This document shows, in pieces, positions 46,169 through 55,186 of a stretch of DNA of 64,000 nt; the stretch's first letter is position 1; each line of letters begins with the position of its first letter. The notes under the pieces are model-generated. The model saw only the letters and a program-made list of their open reading frames with translations, ran no database searches and was not told the DNA's origin. This DNA is from Mesorhizobium loti (GTDB taxonomy: Bacteria; Pseudomonadota; Alphaproteobacteria; Rhizobiales; Rhizobiaceae): contig CP050293.1 of the NCBI GenBank assembly GCA_014189435.1, forward strand, positions 4,655,001 to 4,719,000, written 5' to 3'. The position numbers and the translations under genes are program-made.

Positions 46169-47089
46169 ATGCCCCTGTCCGATGACAGCCGCTATCTCAG
46201 AGGCGGCCCGGTCGCCCAGCGCATCATCGCCGCCGTGCGCGAGGATGCCGCGATAGCCAAAGCCGAGGGTTTTCCACCCAAGCTGATCTCGATCACCGTC
46301 GGCGACACCGATGCGGTGGACGTCTATGTGCGCAACCAGCGCGCCAAGGCGCAGCTCGCCGGCATCGATTTCGAGGAACGGCGCTTTCCCGCCACCATCA
46401 CGTCAGGCGAACTGGAAGCAGCGATCCACGGCCTGAACGCCGATCCGCGCGTCACCGGCATCATCATCCAGCGGCCGGTGCCCGTAAACATCCCGATCAG
46501 GATGCTGCAGGCGGCGGTGCATCCGCTGAAGGATGTCGAAGGCATGCATCCGGCCTCGATCGGCAACATCGTCTACAATCAGCTCGACCTCGCGCCTTGC
46601 ACGGCGGCCGCCTCGGTCGAGCTGCTCAAGGAGACCGGCCTCGACCTCAAGGGGCTGGAAGTCGTCATCGTCGGCCATTCGGAAATCGTCGGCAAGCCGA
46701 TCGCCTTCCTGTTGATGAGCGAAGGCGCGACGGTCACGGTCTGCCACCACATGACCCGATCGGTCGCCGCCCATGCGCGGCGCGCCGACGCGCTGTTCGT
46801 TGCCGTCGGCAAGCCGCGGCTGATCAAGGCCGACATGGTCAAGCCGGGCGCTGCCGTCATCGACATTGGCATCAATTCCGAGATCGGCCCTGACGGCTCC
46901 AGCCGTATCGTCGGCGACGTCGACACCGAAAGCGTGCGCGAGGTTGCATCCTGGATCACGCCGGTGCCGGGCGGCGTCGGCCCGATCACGGTCGCCATCC
47001 TGCTGCGCAACACGATGGTGGCGCTCAGCCGACAGCGCGCGCTTTATGAGGCGACCTACGGCACAGCCGACAGGCTCGCGGCGGAGTAG
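46169..47089 (+). CDS. folD: FolD-like methylenetetrahydrofolate dehydrogenase/cyclohydrolase, divergent
   Basis: A 306-residue member of the FolD family (C1-folate interconversion with NADP). The Rossmann motif is VVIVGHSEIVGKPIAFLL near residue 170 and the end PVPGGVGPITVAILLRNT is conserved. Key positions differ from classical FolD: the YxxxK pair reads YVRNQ instead of YVxxK, LPLP reads RPVP, and KDVDGFHP reads KDVEGMHP. In E. coli FolD the lysine is essential for cyclohydrolase activity, so this protein may be a dehydrogenase only or have a different substrate. The ATG at 46169 is favoured by homologous N-termini. Confidence 0.88.
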   Translation: MPLSDDSRYLRGGPVAQRIIAAVREDAAIAKAEGFPPKLISITVGDTDAVDVYVRNQRAKAQLAGIDFEERRFPATITSGELEAAIHGLNADPRVTGIIIQRPVPVNIPIRMLQAAVHPLKDVEGMHPASIGNIVYNQLDLAPCTAAASVELLKETGLDLKGLEVVIVGHSEIVGKPIAFLLMSEGATVTVCHHMTRSVAAHARRADALFVAVGKPRLIKADMVKPGAAVIDIGINSEIGPDGSSRIVGDVDTESVREVASWITPVPGGVGPITVAILLRNTMVALSRQRALYEATYGTADRLAAE

Positions 47090-47105
47090 CGCCGGGCCGG
47101 GCGCC

Positions 47106-48428
47106 CTATTCCGCTGCGATCGGGCTCTCCAGAACACCTTCCGGCTTTGGCCCGCCATAGGCCCAGTCGAGCAGCTTGATCGTGTGCACCACCGGCAGCT
47201 TCGCTGCCGAGGCGATCTGCGTGATGCAGCCGATGTTGCCGGTGGCAACGATCGACGCACCCGTCGCCTCGATGTTTTTCACCTTGCGGTCGCGCAGCTT
47301 TGCCGAAATCTCGGACTGCAGGATGTTGTAGGTGCCGGCGGAGCCGCAGCAGAGATGGCCCTCGCGCGGTTCGCGCACGATGAAGCCGGCCTTGGCCAGC
47401 AACTCCTTCGGCTGGCGAATGATCTTCTGGCCGTGCTGCATCGAGCAGGCCGAGTGATAGGCGACCACCGTGCCAGGTTTGCGCACCGGTTCGGGCAGAT
47501 CGAAGGTCGAGAGATATTCGGTGATGTCCTTGGCCAGTGCCGAGACGCGCGCGGCCTTGTCGGCATAGGCCGGGTCCAGTCGCAGCATGAAACCGTAGTC
47601 CTTGATCGTCGTGCCGCAGCCGGACGCGGTGATGACGATGGCATCGAGCCCCGCTTGGTCGATGGCGCGCGTCCAGGCGTCGACATTCTGCCTGGCAGAG
47701 GCAAGGGCGGCTTCCTCGCGCCCCATGTGATGGACCAGCGCACCGCAGCAGCCTTCGCCCGGCGGCACCACAACCTCGACGCCGAGCCGCGTCAGCAGTG
47801 AAATCGTCGTCTCGTTGATGGCGGGATCGAGCACCGATTGCGCGCAGCCGGTGAGGATGGCGACACGGCCTTTTTTCGTCCCCTGCCCGGCATGGATGCC
47901 AGTTGAAGCCATCGGTGAGGCTGTGGGGATCGAGGCCGGGGCGAGTTTGAGCATCGCACTGAGCGGTTTCAGCGCCGGGACCTTGTCGAACAGGCCAATG
48001 AACGGCTTGCCCAGCTTCGCCAGTCTGAGTGCCGCGCGAAAGCGCTGGGGATAGGGCAGCACGAAGGCCAGCATGGCGCGGGTCAGGCGGTCGAGCAGCG
48101 GCCGCGTGTAGGTCTCCTGGATATGGGCACGCGCATGGTCGACAAGATGCATGTAGTTGACGCCTGACGGGCACGTCGTCATGCAGGCGAGGCACGACAG
48201 GCACCGATCGATATGGGTGACGATTTCCTTGTCGGCCGGACGGCCGTTCTCCAGCATGTCCTTGATCAGGTAGATGCGCCCGCGCGGTGAATCGAGCTCG
48301 TTGCCGAGCGTCACATAGGTCGGGCAGGTGGCGGTGCAGAAGCCGCAATGCACGCATTTGCGCAGGATCTTTTCCGACTCCGCGACATGCGGATCGGCAA
48401 GCTGGGCAAGCGAAAAATTGGTCTGCAT
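47106..48428 (-). CDS. glcF: Glycolate oxidase, iron-sulfur subunit
   Basis: A 440-residue protein with two 4Fe-4S motifs at the N-terminus, CVHCGFCTATCP near residue 25 and CLSCLACMTTCP near residue 75, then two CCG domains (EGCCGALVHH near residue 235 and HLCCGSAGTYN near residue 365) that bind further clusters. It passes electrons from GlcD/GlcE to the quinone pool at the membrane. Start at 48428; the upstream extension is alternate-frame glcE sequence. Last gene of glcD-glcE-glcF. Confidence 0.95.
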   Translation of the reverse strand: MQTNFSLAQLADPHVAESEKILRKCVHCGFCTATCPTYVTLGNELDSPRGRIYLIKDMLENGRPADKEIVTHIDRCLSCLACMTTCPSGVNYMHLVDHARAHIQETYTRPLLDRLTRAMLAFVLPYPQRFRAALRLAKLGKPFIGLFDKVPALKPLSAMLKLAPASIPTASPMASTGIHAGQGTKKGRVAILTGCAQSVLDPAINETTISLLTRLGVEVVVPPGEGCCGALVHHMGREEAALASARQNVDAWTRAIDQAGLDAIVITASGCGTTIKDYGFMLRLDPAYADKAARVSALAKDITEYLSTFDLPEPVRKPGTVVAYHSACSMQHGQKIIRQPKELLAKAGFIVREPREGHLCCGSAGTYNILQSEISAKLRDRKVKNIEATGASIVATGNIGCITQIASAAKLPVVHTIKLLDWAYGGPKPEGVLESPIAAE

Positions 48429-48439
48429 CGCGTTGGATC

Positions 48440-49645
48440 CTAGGCCATTCGGCCGGGATTGAGGATGTTCTTGGGGTCGAATTCCTGCTTCAGGCGCGCC
48501 GCCAATGCGGCCAGGGCGGGCGACTGCGGCTCGAACACCGGCAAGGCGGCGCGATGGGAGGGTGCCGCGCGCACCAGCGTCGCATGGCCGCCGCCATGTT
48601 TTCTCAACAGCCCGCGCAGCAGAGCGGCTTCCGGGTCGCCCTCTTCCATGCGCAGCCATACCAGCCCGCCCTGCCAGTCATAGAAGGCGCTGACGGCGGC
48701 TTGCATGCGCAGCGTCAGAACCATCTGGTGGCCTTCTCCCGGTGTCATCGACACCCGCCAGACCGGTTTCTCGCTGTTGTCGGCGAAGGGCTTGCAATCG
48801 CGCACATCGCGCCAGATCAGCCGTGAGGCTTCGCCGGCAATCTCCTCCAGCGGCCCGGCATTGCCGAGCAGCGTTTTCAGCGCGGCGATGCGGTAGGCGA
48901 CCGACGGGCCGAAACCTTCGACACGCAGCAGCGTGGCGGCCTCGTTGCCGAGACTGCCGCCGGCGACGCGCCCAGCGATCCGCTCCGGCAGATGGGCGGC
49001 ACTCGACACTTCAGCACTCGAACCGAGCGCCATGGCCATGGCGGCGGCAGCCGCATCGTCGAGCAGGCCACGGATGGCGAGCGTGACTTCGGTTTCGGCG
49101 GCGGGCAGCACTTTGAAGGTGACGTCGGTGAACACGACCAGCGTGCCCCAGCTGTTGGCCATCAGCTTGGACATGTCATAGCCGGTGACGTTCTTGACCA
49201 CGCGGCCGCCCGACTTGAAGGCCTCGCCACGCCCGGACACCACATTGATGCCCAGAATATGATCGCGCGCAGCACCCGCCTTCAGCCGGCGCGGGCCGGA
49301 GAGGTTCGCGGCGAGCACACCGCCGAGCGTGCCTTTTCCCGGCTCGCCGCCAAGCAGCGGGCCGTAGTCCATCGGCTCGAAGGCAAGTTGCTGGCCGTTT
49401 TCCGCCAACAGCTTCTCAATGTCGGCCAGCGGCGTGCCGGCCTTGGCCGACAGCACCAGTTCAGCCGGTTCGTAAAGCGTGACGCCGGTGAGCCTCGACA
49501 GGTCGAGCGTGTGTTCGGTTTGCAGCGGGCGACCAATGCCGCGCTTCGAACCATGGCCGAGGATTTCCAGCGGCGAGCCTTCCGCCACGGCCCAGGCGAC
49601 GGTGGACAGGACTTCTTCCGACGTGGTTGGGGTGAAGGTGGTCAT
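48440..49645 (-). CDS. glcE: Glycolate oxidase, FAD-binding subunit GlcE
   Basis: A 401-residue FAD-binding_4 (PCMH) protein shorter than GlcD. ILGHGSKRGIG near residue 27 and GTLGGVLAANLSGPRRL near residue 108 contact FAD; the C-terminus FDPKNILNPGRM is the family's conserved end. It forms the glycolate oxidase complex with GlcD and GlcF, oxidising glycolate to glyoxylate. The start at 49645 lies next to the repeat that separates it from glcD. Confidence 0.95.
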   Translation of the reverse strand: MTTFTPTTSEEVLSTVAWAVAEGSPLEILGHGSKRGIGRPLQTEHTLDLSRLTGVTLYEPAELVLSAKAGTPLADIEKLLAENGQQLAFEPMDYGPLLGGEPGKGTLGGVLAANLSGPRRLKAGAARDHILGINVVSGRGEAFKSGGRVVKNVTGYDMSKLMANSWGTLVVFTDVTFKVLPAAETEVTLAIRGLLDDAAAAAMAMALGSSAEVSSAAHLPERIAGRVAGGSLGNEAATLLRVEGFGPSVAYRIAALKTLLGNAGPLEEIAGEASRLIWRDVRDCKPFADNSEKPVWRVSMTPGEGHQMVLTLRMQAAVSAFYDWQGGLVWLRMEEGDPEAALLRGLLRKHGGGHATLVRAAPSHRAALPVFEPQSPALAALAARLKQEFDPKNILNPGRMA

Positions 49646-49691
49646 GGGATCGACGCACCGTCGGCGAATGCGGAGACGTCGTGATCCTTCA

Positions 49692-49848
49692 CGCCCCCCT
49701 CTGTCCTGCCGGACATCTCCCCCACAAGGGGGGAGATTGGCAGTTCCGGCAGCCGCGCCTCTCTTGCAACGCTGGAGATTGGCGAAAGCCGAGACTGCGC
49801 CCAATCTCCCCCTTGTGGGGGAGATGTCCGGCAGGACAGAGGGGGGCG
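49692..49848. repeat. Long inverted repeat between glcD and glcE (TCCTGCCGGACA type)
   Basis: Left arm 49692-49740 and right arm 49801-49848 are near-perfect inverted copies. They are the same sequence as the arms at 41861-42016, with one A/G difference in the arm tip (CCCACAAGGGG against CCCACGAGGGG). It lies within the presumed glc transcript and would form a very stable RNA structure. Confidence 0.87.
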
Positions 49849-49882
49849 CGAAGGAACGCCGACATGCCGACTTCTGACGTCA

Positions 49883-51379
49883 TCAAAACCTCGGAATGTC
49901 CGGGAACGGCAGCTTGCCGCCCGAAATGTGCATGCGCCCAAGCTCGGCGCAGCGGCGCAGTTGCGGGAAGACTTTTCCCGGGTTGAGCAGATGGTTGGGA
50001 TCGAAGGCGCATTTGACGCGCATCTGCTGGTCGAGGTCGACCTGGGTGAACATTTCCGGCATCAGGTCGCGTTTTTCCACGCCCACCCCGTGCTCGCCGG
50101 TGAGCACGCCGCCGACCTTGACGCAGAGCCGCAATATGTCGGCGCCGAAGCTTTCGGCCTTGTCGAGTTCGCCCGGCACGTTGGCATCGTAGAGGATCAG
50201 CGGATGCAGATTGCCGTCGCCGGCATGAAAGACATTGGCGACGCCGAGGCCGTATTTCTCCGACAGCTCGCGCATGCCTGCGAGCACACGCGGCAGTTCC
50301 TTGCGCGGGATGGTGCCGTCCATGCAGTAATAGTCGGGCGAGATGCGGCCGACCGCTGGGAATGCCGCCTTGCGGCCGGCCCAGAAACCCAGCCGCTCCT
50401 GCTCCGACTGCGATATGCGGCAGGTGGTCGAGCCGTTCTTGTAGGCGATCGCCTCGACGAGACCGATCAGATGATCGACCTCGACGCCCGGCCCGTCGAG
50501 CTCGACGATCAGCAGCGCCTCGACATCGAGGGGATAGCCGGCATGGACGAAATCTTCCGCCGCGTGGATTGCCGGCCGATCCATCATCTCCATGCCGCCC
50601 GGAATGATGCCGGCGCCGATGATGTCGGCGACGCACTGGCCGCCCTGCTCGCTGGTCGGAAAGCCGATCAGCAGCGCGCGTGCCGTCTCAGGCTTCTTCA
50701 GGATGCGCACGGTGACCTCGGTGACGACGCCGAGCAGGCCTTCGGAACCGGTCATGACGCCGAGCAAGTCATAACCTTCCGCATCGAGGTGGCTGCCGCC
50801 CAACCGCACCACTTCACCGTTCATCAGCACCATTTCGATGCCCAGTACATTGTTGGCGGTGAGGCCATATTTCAGGCAGTGCACGCCACCGGAATTTTCC
50901 GCGACATTGCCGCCGATCGAGCAGGCGATCTGGGAGGATGGATCGGGGGCGTAGTAGAAGCCCTCCTGCTCGACGGCGGTGGTGATGCCGAGATTGGTGA
51001 CGCCCGGCTGGGCGACGACGACGCGATTGGGAAAGTCGATCGCAAGGATGCGGTTGAAGCGGCTCATGACCAGCAGCACCGCGTCCTCGAGCGGCAGCGC
51101 ACCGCCTGACAGCGAGGTGCCGGAGCCGCGCGGCACGACGCGGATGTTGCGGTCGTTGCAGTATTTCAGCACGCGCGAAACCTGCGCCACCGTTTGCGGC
51201 AGCACGACAACCAGCGGCAGCTGCCGATAGGCGGTCAGGCCATCGCTCTCGAAGGCACGCATGGAATTGGCGGCGTCGACGACGCCCTCGCCCGGCACGA
51301 TGATGCGCATGTCGGCGACAATCTCGTCGCGCCGGCGCATTGTGGCGTCGTCTGGTTTCGGCATGGCCAGGCCGGACAT
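49883..51379 (-). CDS. glcD: Glycolate oxidase, FAD-linked catalytic subunit GlcD
   Basis: A 498-residue flavoprotein. VVPRGSGTSLSGGALP near residue 80 and SIGGNVAENSGGVHCLKYG near residue 152 bind FAD; the C-terminal FAD-oxidase domain has GDGNLHPLILYD near residue 387, GGVLTGEHGVGVEKRD near residue 425 and KCAFDPNHLLNPGKVFP at the end. It oxidises glycolate (and often D-lactate). First gene of the glc unit. It starts shortly after the repeat at 51511. Confidence 0.95.
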   Translation of the reverse strand: MSGLAMPKPDDATMRRRDEIVADMRIIVPGEGVVDAANSMRAFESDGLTAYRQLPLVVVLPQTVAQVSRVLKYCNDRNIRVVPRGSGTSLSGGALPLEDAVLLVMSRFNRILAIDFPNRVVVAQPGVTNLGITTAVEQEGFYYAPDPSSQIACSIGGNVAENSGGVHCLKYGLTANNVLGIEMVLMNGEVVRLGGSHLDAEGYDLLGVMTGSEGLLGVVTEVTVRILKKPETARALLIGFPTSEQGGQCVADIIGAGIIPGGMEMMDRPAIHAAEDFVHAGYPLDVEALLIVELDGPGVEVDHLIGLVEAIAYKNGSTTCRISQSEQERLGFWAGRKAAFPAVGRISPDYYCMDGTIPRKELPRVLAGMRELSEKYGLGVANVFHAGDGNLHPLILYDANVPGELDKAESFGADILRLCVKVGGVLTGEHGVGVEKRDLMPEMFTQVDLDQQMRVKCAFDPNHLLNPGKVFPQLRRCAELGRMHISGGKLPFPDIPRF

Positions 51380-51510
51380 CAGCAGCCTCGTTTCGCATCA
51401 CTGGTCAAAATCTTTTACCAGTCAGAGAGGACTGTTGCAAACCCTGCCTTGACCAAAATCGCAAAACCCACGCCGGGATTGTCTTCCGCAGCGTCAATCT
51501 GCCGCTCTTC

Positions 51511-51650
51511 ACCCTCCCCCTTGTGGGGAGGGTCGCGAACGAAGTGAGCGGGGTGGGGGTCAGCGCAGCGCTCTACGAGGACCCCCACCCCGTCTCACGA
51601 TCTTCGCTTCGCTGCGATCATGAGCCGACCCTCCCCACAAGGGGGAGGGT
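51511..51650. repeat. Nested long inverted repeat (ACCCTCCCCCTTGTG type)
   Basis: The outer arms, 51511-51535 and 51626-51650, are a perfect 25-bp inverted pair. Inside lies a second pair, GCGGGGTGGGGGT near 51549 and ACCCCCACCCCG near 51584. The cruciform-like design lies between glcD and the DUF3422 gene. Confidence 0.85.
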
Positions 51651-51658
51651 GAGCAGAT

Positions 51659-52981
51659 CTATTCGCCCGCCAGCTTGCCTGGCTCGGAATGCATTCGCCG
51701 CACGCGACGCACGCCCCACCAGACCAGCAGGATCGCGACCGGCACCGAAGCGGCGGTAATGACCTCCGGCGCGAAGGCATGGCCGAAGATCGAGGCGCCC
51801 TTGGCGACATAGCCGATGAGGCCGACGACATAGTAGGAGACGGCGGCGACCGAGAGGCCTTCGACGGTCTGCTGCAGGCGCAGTTGCAGACGGGCGCGGT
51901 TGTTCATCGAGGCAAGCAGGTCGCGGTTCTGCTTCTCGACCTCGACATCGACCCAGGTGCGCAGCAGCGTCGTGGCGCGGGTCAGTTTTCGCGAGAGATT
52001 GGCTTGCCGCTCCTCGACCGAGCGGCAGGTGCGCATGGCGGGTGCCACGCGGCGCTGCAAAAAACCACCCCAGGTGTCGTAGCCGGGCACGGCTTCTTCC
52101 TCGAGCGCTTCCAGCCGCTCGACGACGATGCCGTCATAGGCGCGGCTGGCGCCAAAGCGGTAGAGGCTCGACGCCGCGTCCGCCTCCAGCTCCGCGGCAA
52201 GCTCGGTCAGGTCGGCCAGCAAGGTCTGGCTGTCGCGGGTCTCGGTGACCTTCATCTCCAGCGTGGTTTGCGCCAGCCGGTCCTCGATGCGGCGGGCGCG
52301 GCCGGACAGGTTCAGCGCCAGTGGCAGGCCAAGCATGGCCAACGTGCGATAGGTTTCGATGTCGATCAGCCGCTGTGACAACGCGCCGGTGCGGGCCGGG
52401 GTCAGGCCGCGATCGAGCACCAGCATGCGCGTCATGCCATCGCCATCCTGGCGGAAGTCGGTGACGATGGCGGCGTTGCCGCGCTCGACCAGCGAGTAGC
52501 ACAGACTGGTCGGATCGAAGCCGGCGATCAGCCGCTCGCTCGCTTGCGTCCATTTGCGGATTTCGAGCCTGATGCCCGAGATGACGGTTCCCGGCGGCGA
52601 AAACCCGTTGCCGAAGGGCGAATCTTCCTGCGTCCTGCCGCTCTCGGAGAGCGGCCCTTCCCACAGATAGGTCGAGAATTCGGTATGCCGCTCCCAGCGC
52701 AGCGAACCCTTGCCCCATTTCATGGCGTGGTGGCGGGCCTGGCGATCGGGCGCGGCGATGCCAAGGCGTCGCGACAGTTCGGAAAGCACGGCCATGTCGA
52801 CGCCGGAGCCACCCTCCGTCATGAAGGCAAGTTGCACCAGGACGCGCGGCTTTTCGATCAGCGGATGCGGCCGGGCATGGACCTCGCCGAGCGCGCCGGG
52901 CCGGCCCTCATGCGCGGGAAACCCCATGACGCTGCCCTTGGCGCGCGGCTGGAATTCGAGATTGGACGGGTCGTCTGACAC
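51659..52981 (-). CDS. DUF3422 family membrane-anchored protein
   Basis: A 440-residue protein. The long soluble N-terminal part has conserved stretches such as KWGKGSLRWERHTEFSTYL near residue 90, and a helical, coiled-coil-like region follows. Two membrane segments lie at the C-terminus (VAAVSYYVVGLIGYVAKG and ITAASVPVAILLVWWG). The function of DUF3422 is not known. A GTG at 52981 is chosen because AGGGGA lies eight bases upstream and the family begins near here; the frame is open to 53167. It is divergent from the lactate regulator gene. Confidence 0.82.
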   Translation of the reverse strand: MSDDPSNLEFQPRAKGSVMGFPAHEGRPGALGEVHARPHPLIEKPRVLVQLAFMTEGGSGVDMAVLSELSRRLGIAAPDRQARHHAMKWGKGSLRWERHTEFSTYLWEGPLSESGRTQEDSPFGNGFSPPGTVISGIRLEIRKWTQASERLIAGFDPTSLCYSLVERGNAAIVTDFRQDGDGMTRMLVLDRGLTPARTGALSQRLIDIETYRTLAMLGLPLALNLSGRARRIEDRLAQTTLEMKVTETRDSQTLLADLTELAAELEADAASSLYRFGASRAYDGIVVERLEALEEEAVPGYDTWGGFLQRRVAPAMRTCRSVEERQANLSRKLTRATTLLRTWVDVEVEKQNRDLLASMNNRARLQLRLQQTVEGLSVAAVSYYVVGLIGYVAKGASIFGHAFAPEVITAASVPVAILLVWWGVRRVRRMHSEPGKLAGE

Positions 52982-53190
52982 GGCTTGTCCCCTGGGTTTC
53001 TCTGAACCCTCTTGCACCCGCGTCCCTCTAGAGCCAATGGCCTGGCGACGCAAACAGCAAAGTTTAGCCGAAGATGATATGGCGTCAGGCGGCAAAATCG
53101 ACACGCTCCGGCCAATTGGATAAATAATTTGACCAGTTGGCGACGCAGGCTTTATCCTGCGCGGCACCGGTTCACCTTCCAGGCACCCTG

Positions 53191-53994
53191 TTGAGCGACA
53201 TTTTTTCCAGGATCGAGCATTCGCGCACTGCCGACGAGGTGGTGCAGCAGATCGAGAGCCTCATCCTCGAAGGCGTGCTGCGTACCGGCGACCGGTTGCC
53301 GGGCGAGCGGGAGCTTGCGCGCCAGTTCGACGTGTCACGGCCGATCCTGCGGGATGCCCTGAAGGCGCTGGAAGGGCGCGGCCTTCTGACGACAAGGCCC
53401 GGCGGCGGCACGCATGTCGCCGATGTCATCGGCCAGCTGTTCACCAAGCCGGTGACGGACCTGATCTCGATGCACCGCAAGGCTGTGACCGACTATCTGG
53501 AATATCGCCGCGAGATCGAAGGGGTGGCGGCTGAATACGCGGCGCGGCGCGCCACACCAGACGACATGGCACTGCTCGACAAGATCATGGCACGCATGGA
53601 CGATGCGCACCGGACCGGCGACTTCGACGACGAGGCTGAAATCGACGTCGAGTTCCACCACGCGATCTGCGAATGCGCGCACAACATCATCCTTTTGCAC
53701 ACGCTGCGCTCCTGCTATCGGCTGTTGTCGGAAGGGGTGTTCCAGAACCGGCTGCTGGTGTTCACCGTGCCCGGCGCGCGAGAGGCGCTGCTTGCGCAGC
53801 ACCGGGCGATCCATGCGGCGGTGAAGGCCGGCGACCCGGCCGCTGCCCGGCAAGCGGCGATGGACCACATCACCTATGTCGAACGGTCGATGGCGGAGGC
53901 CGAGCGCAGCGGCGACTGGCAGCGCGTCTCGCGGCTGAGGCTGAAGCAGCGCGTCGATGCCACCGATACCGAACCTGCACGCAAACGCTCCTAG
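53191..53994 (+). CDS. lldR: GntR (FadR-subfamily) regulator next to lldD
   Basis: A 267-residue regulator. The winged helix is at about residues 8-72 (LPGERELARQFDVSRPILRDAL, TTRPGGGTHVAD), and the all-helical FCD domain has its metal/ligand histidines in EIDVEFHHAICECAHN and LLAQHRAIHAAV. The start is uncertain: TTG at 53191 (LSDIFSRIEH) is the family-like N-terminus, and TTG at 53137 is also open. It lies 20 bp before lldD, so LldR, an L-lactate-responsive repressor, is the natural reading. Confidence 0.85.
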   Translation: MSDIFSRIEHSRTADEVVQQIESLILEGVLRTGDRLPGERELARQFDVSRPILRDALKALEGRGLLTTRPGGGTHVADVIGQLFTKPVTDLISMHRKAVTDYLEYRREIEGVAAEYAARRATPDDMALLDKIMARMDDAHRTGDFDDEAEIDVEFHHAICECAHNIILLHTLRSCYRLLSEGVFQNRLLVFTVPGAREALLAQHRAIHAAVKAGDPAAARQAAMDHITYVERSMAEAERSGDWQRVSRLRLKQRVDATDTEPARKRS

Positions 53995-54013
53995 CTATCG
54001 AAACGGGAAGCCC

Positions 54014-55150
54014 ATGAGCCAAATCCTGACCATCGCCGACCTCAAGGACCTCGCGCGCCGGCGCGTGCCGAAGATGTTCTTTGACTATGCCGATTCCGGC
54101 GCCTGGACCGAAAGCACCTACCGGGCCAACGAGGAGGATTTCGGCAAGATCAAGTTCCGCCAGCGCGTGCTGGTCGACATGGACAACCGTTCTCTGGCTT
54201 CGACGATGATCGGCGAGAAAGTATCAATGCCGGTTGCATTGGCACCTACCGGCATGACCGGCATGCAGCACGCAAATGGCGAGATGCTGGCGGCGCAGGC
54301 AGCGGAAGAGTTCGGCGTGCCGTTCACCTTGTCGACGATGAGCATCTGCTCGATCGAGGATGTCGCCTCGGTGACAAGCAAGCCGTTCTGGTTCCAGCTC
54401 TATGTGTTGCGCGACAAGGATTTCGTGCTCAATCTGATCGACAGGGCAAAGGCGGCGAAATGCTCGGCGTTGGTGCTGACGCTCGACCTGCAGATTCTCG
54501 GCCAGCGCCACAAGGACATCCGCAACGGGCTTTCGGCGCCACCCAAGCTGACGCTGACGAACATCGTCGACATGGCCATCCGCCCGCGCTGGTGCGCCGC
54601 CATGGCCGGCACAAAGCGTCGGACCTTCCGCAACATTGTCGGTCACGCCAAGGGCGTCGGCAACATGTCCTCACTGGCATCGTGGACGACGGAGCAGTTC
54701 GATCCGCATCTGTCGTGGAAGGACGTCGCCTGGATCAAGGAGCGCTGGGGCGGCAAGCTGATCCTCAAGGGCATTCTCGACAAGGAAGACGCGCTGATGG
54801 CGGCCAAGACCGGCGCCGATGCGATCATCGTTTCCAACCATGGCGGGCGCCAGCTCGATGGTGCGTCGTCGTCGATCGGCGTGCTGGAAGAGATTGCCGA
54901 TGCGGTCGGCGACGCGATCGAAGTGCATATGGATGGCGGCATCCGCTCCGGCCAGGATGTGCTGAAAGCACTCTGCCTCGGCGCCAAGGGCACCTATATC
55001 GGTCGGCCATTTCTTTACGGCCTGGGTGCGCTTGGCAAGGAAGGGGTTACCAAGGCATTGGAAATCATCCGCAAGGAGATGGACATCACGCTGGCGCTGT
55101 GCGGAAAGCGTCTGGTCACCGACATGGGCAAGGACCAGCTCCGGCGCTAA
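54014..55150 (+). CDS. lldD: L-lactate dehydrogenase (FMN-dependent, quinone-linked)
   Basis: A 378-residue FMN alpha-hydroxyacid dehydrogenase with a TIM barrel. MFFDYADSGAWTEST opens the flavin site, ALAPTGMTGMQH lies near residue 77, and the catalytic His/Arg are in IVSNHGGRQLDGA near residue 275, followed by HMDGGIRSGQDVLKAL. It oxidises L-lactate to pyruvate at the membrane. The ATG at 54014 follows GGGAAG. The glycolate oxidase genes and the GntR regulator lie just upstream, making a 2-hydroxyacid oxidation cluster. Confidence 0.94.
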   Translation: MSQILTIADLKDLARRRVPKMFFDYADSGAWTESTYRANEEDFGKIKFRQRVLVDMDNRSLASTMIGEKVSMPVALAPTGMTGMQHANGEMLAAQAAEEFGVPFTLSTMSICSIEDVASVTSKPFWFQLYVLRDKDFVLNLIDRAKAAKCSALVLTLDLQILGQRHKDIRNGLSAPPKLTLTNIVDMAIRPRWCAAMAGTKRRTFRNIVGHAKGVGNMSSLASWTTEQFDPHLSWKDVAWIKERWGGKLILKGILDKEDALMAAKTGADAIIVSNHGGRQLDGASSSIGVLEEIADAVGDAIEVHMDGGIRSGQDVLKALCLGAKGTYIGRPFLYGLGALGKEGVTKALEIIRKEMDITLALCGKRLVTDMGKDQLRR

Positions 55151-55186
55151 GTCCCGTGACCGCCTGACCACGGAGATGACGAGACG

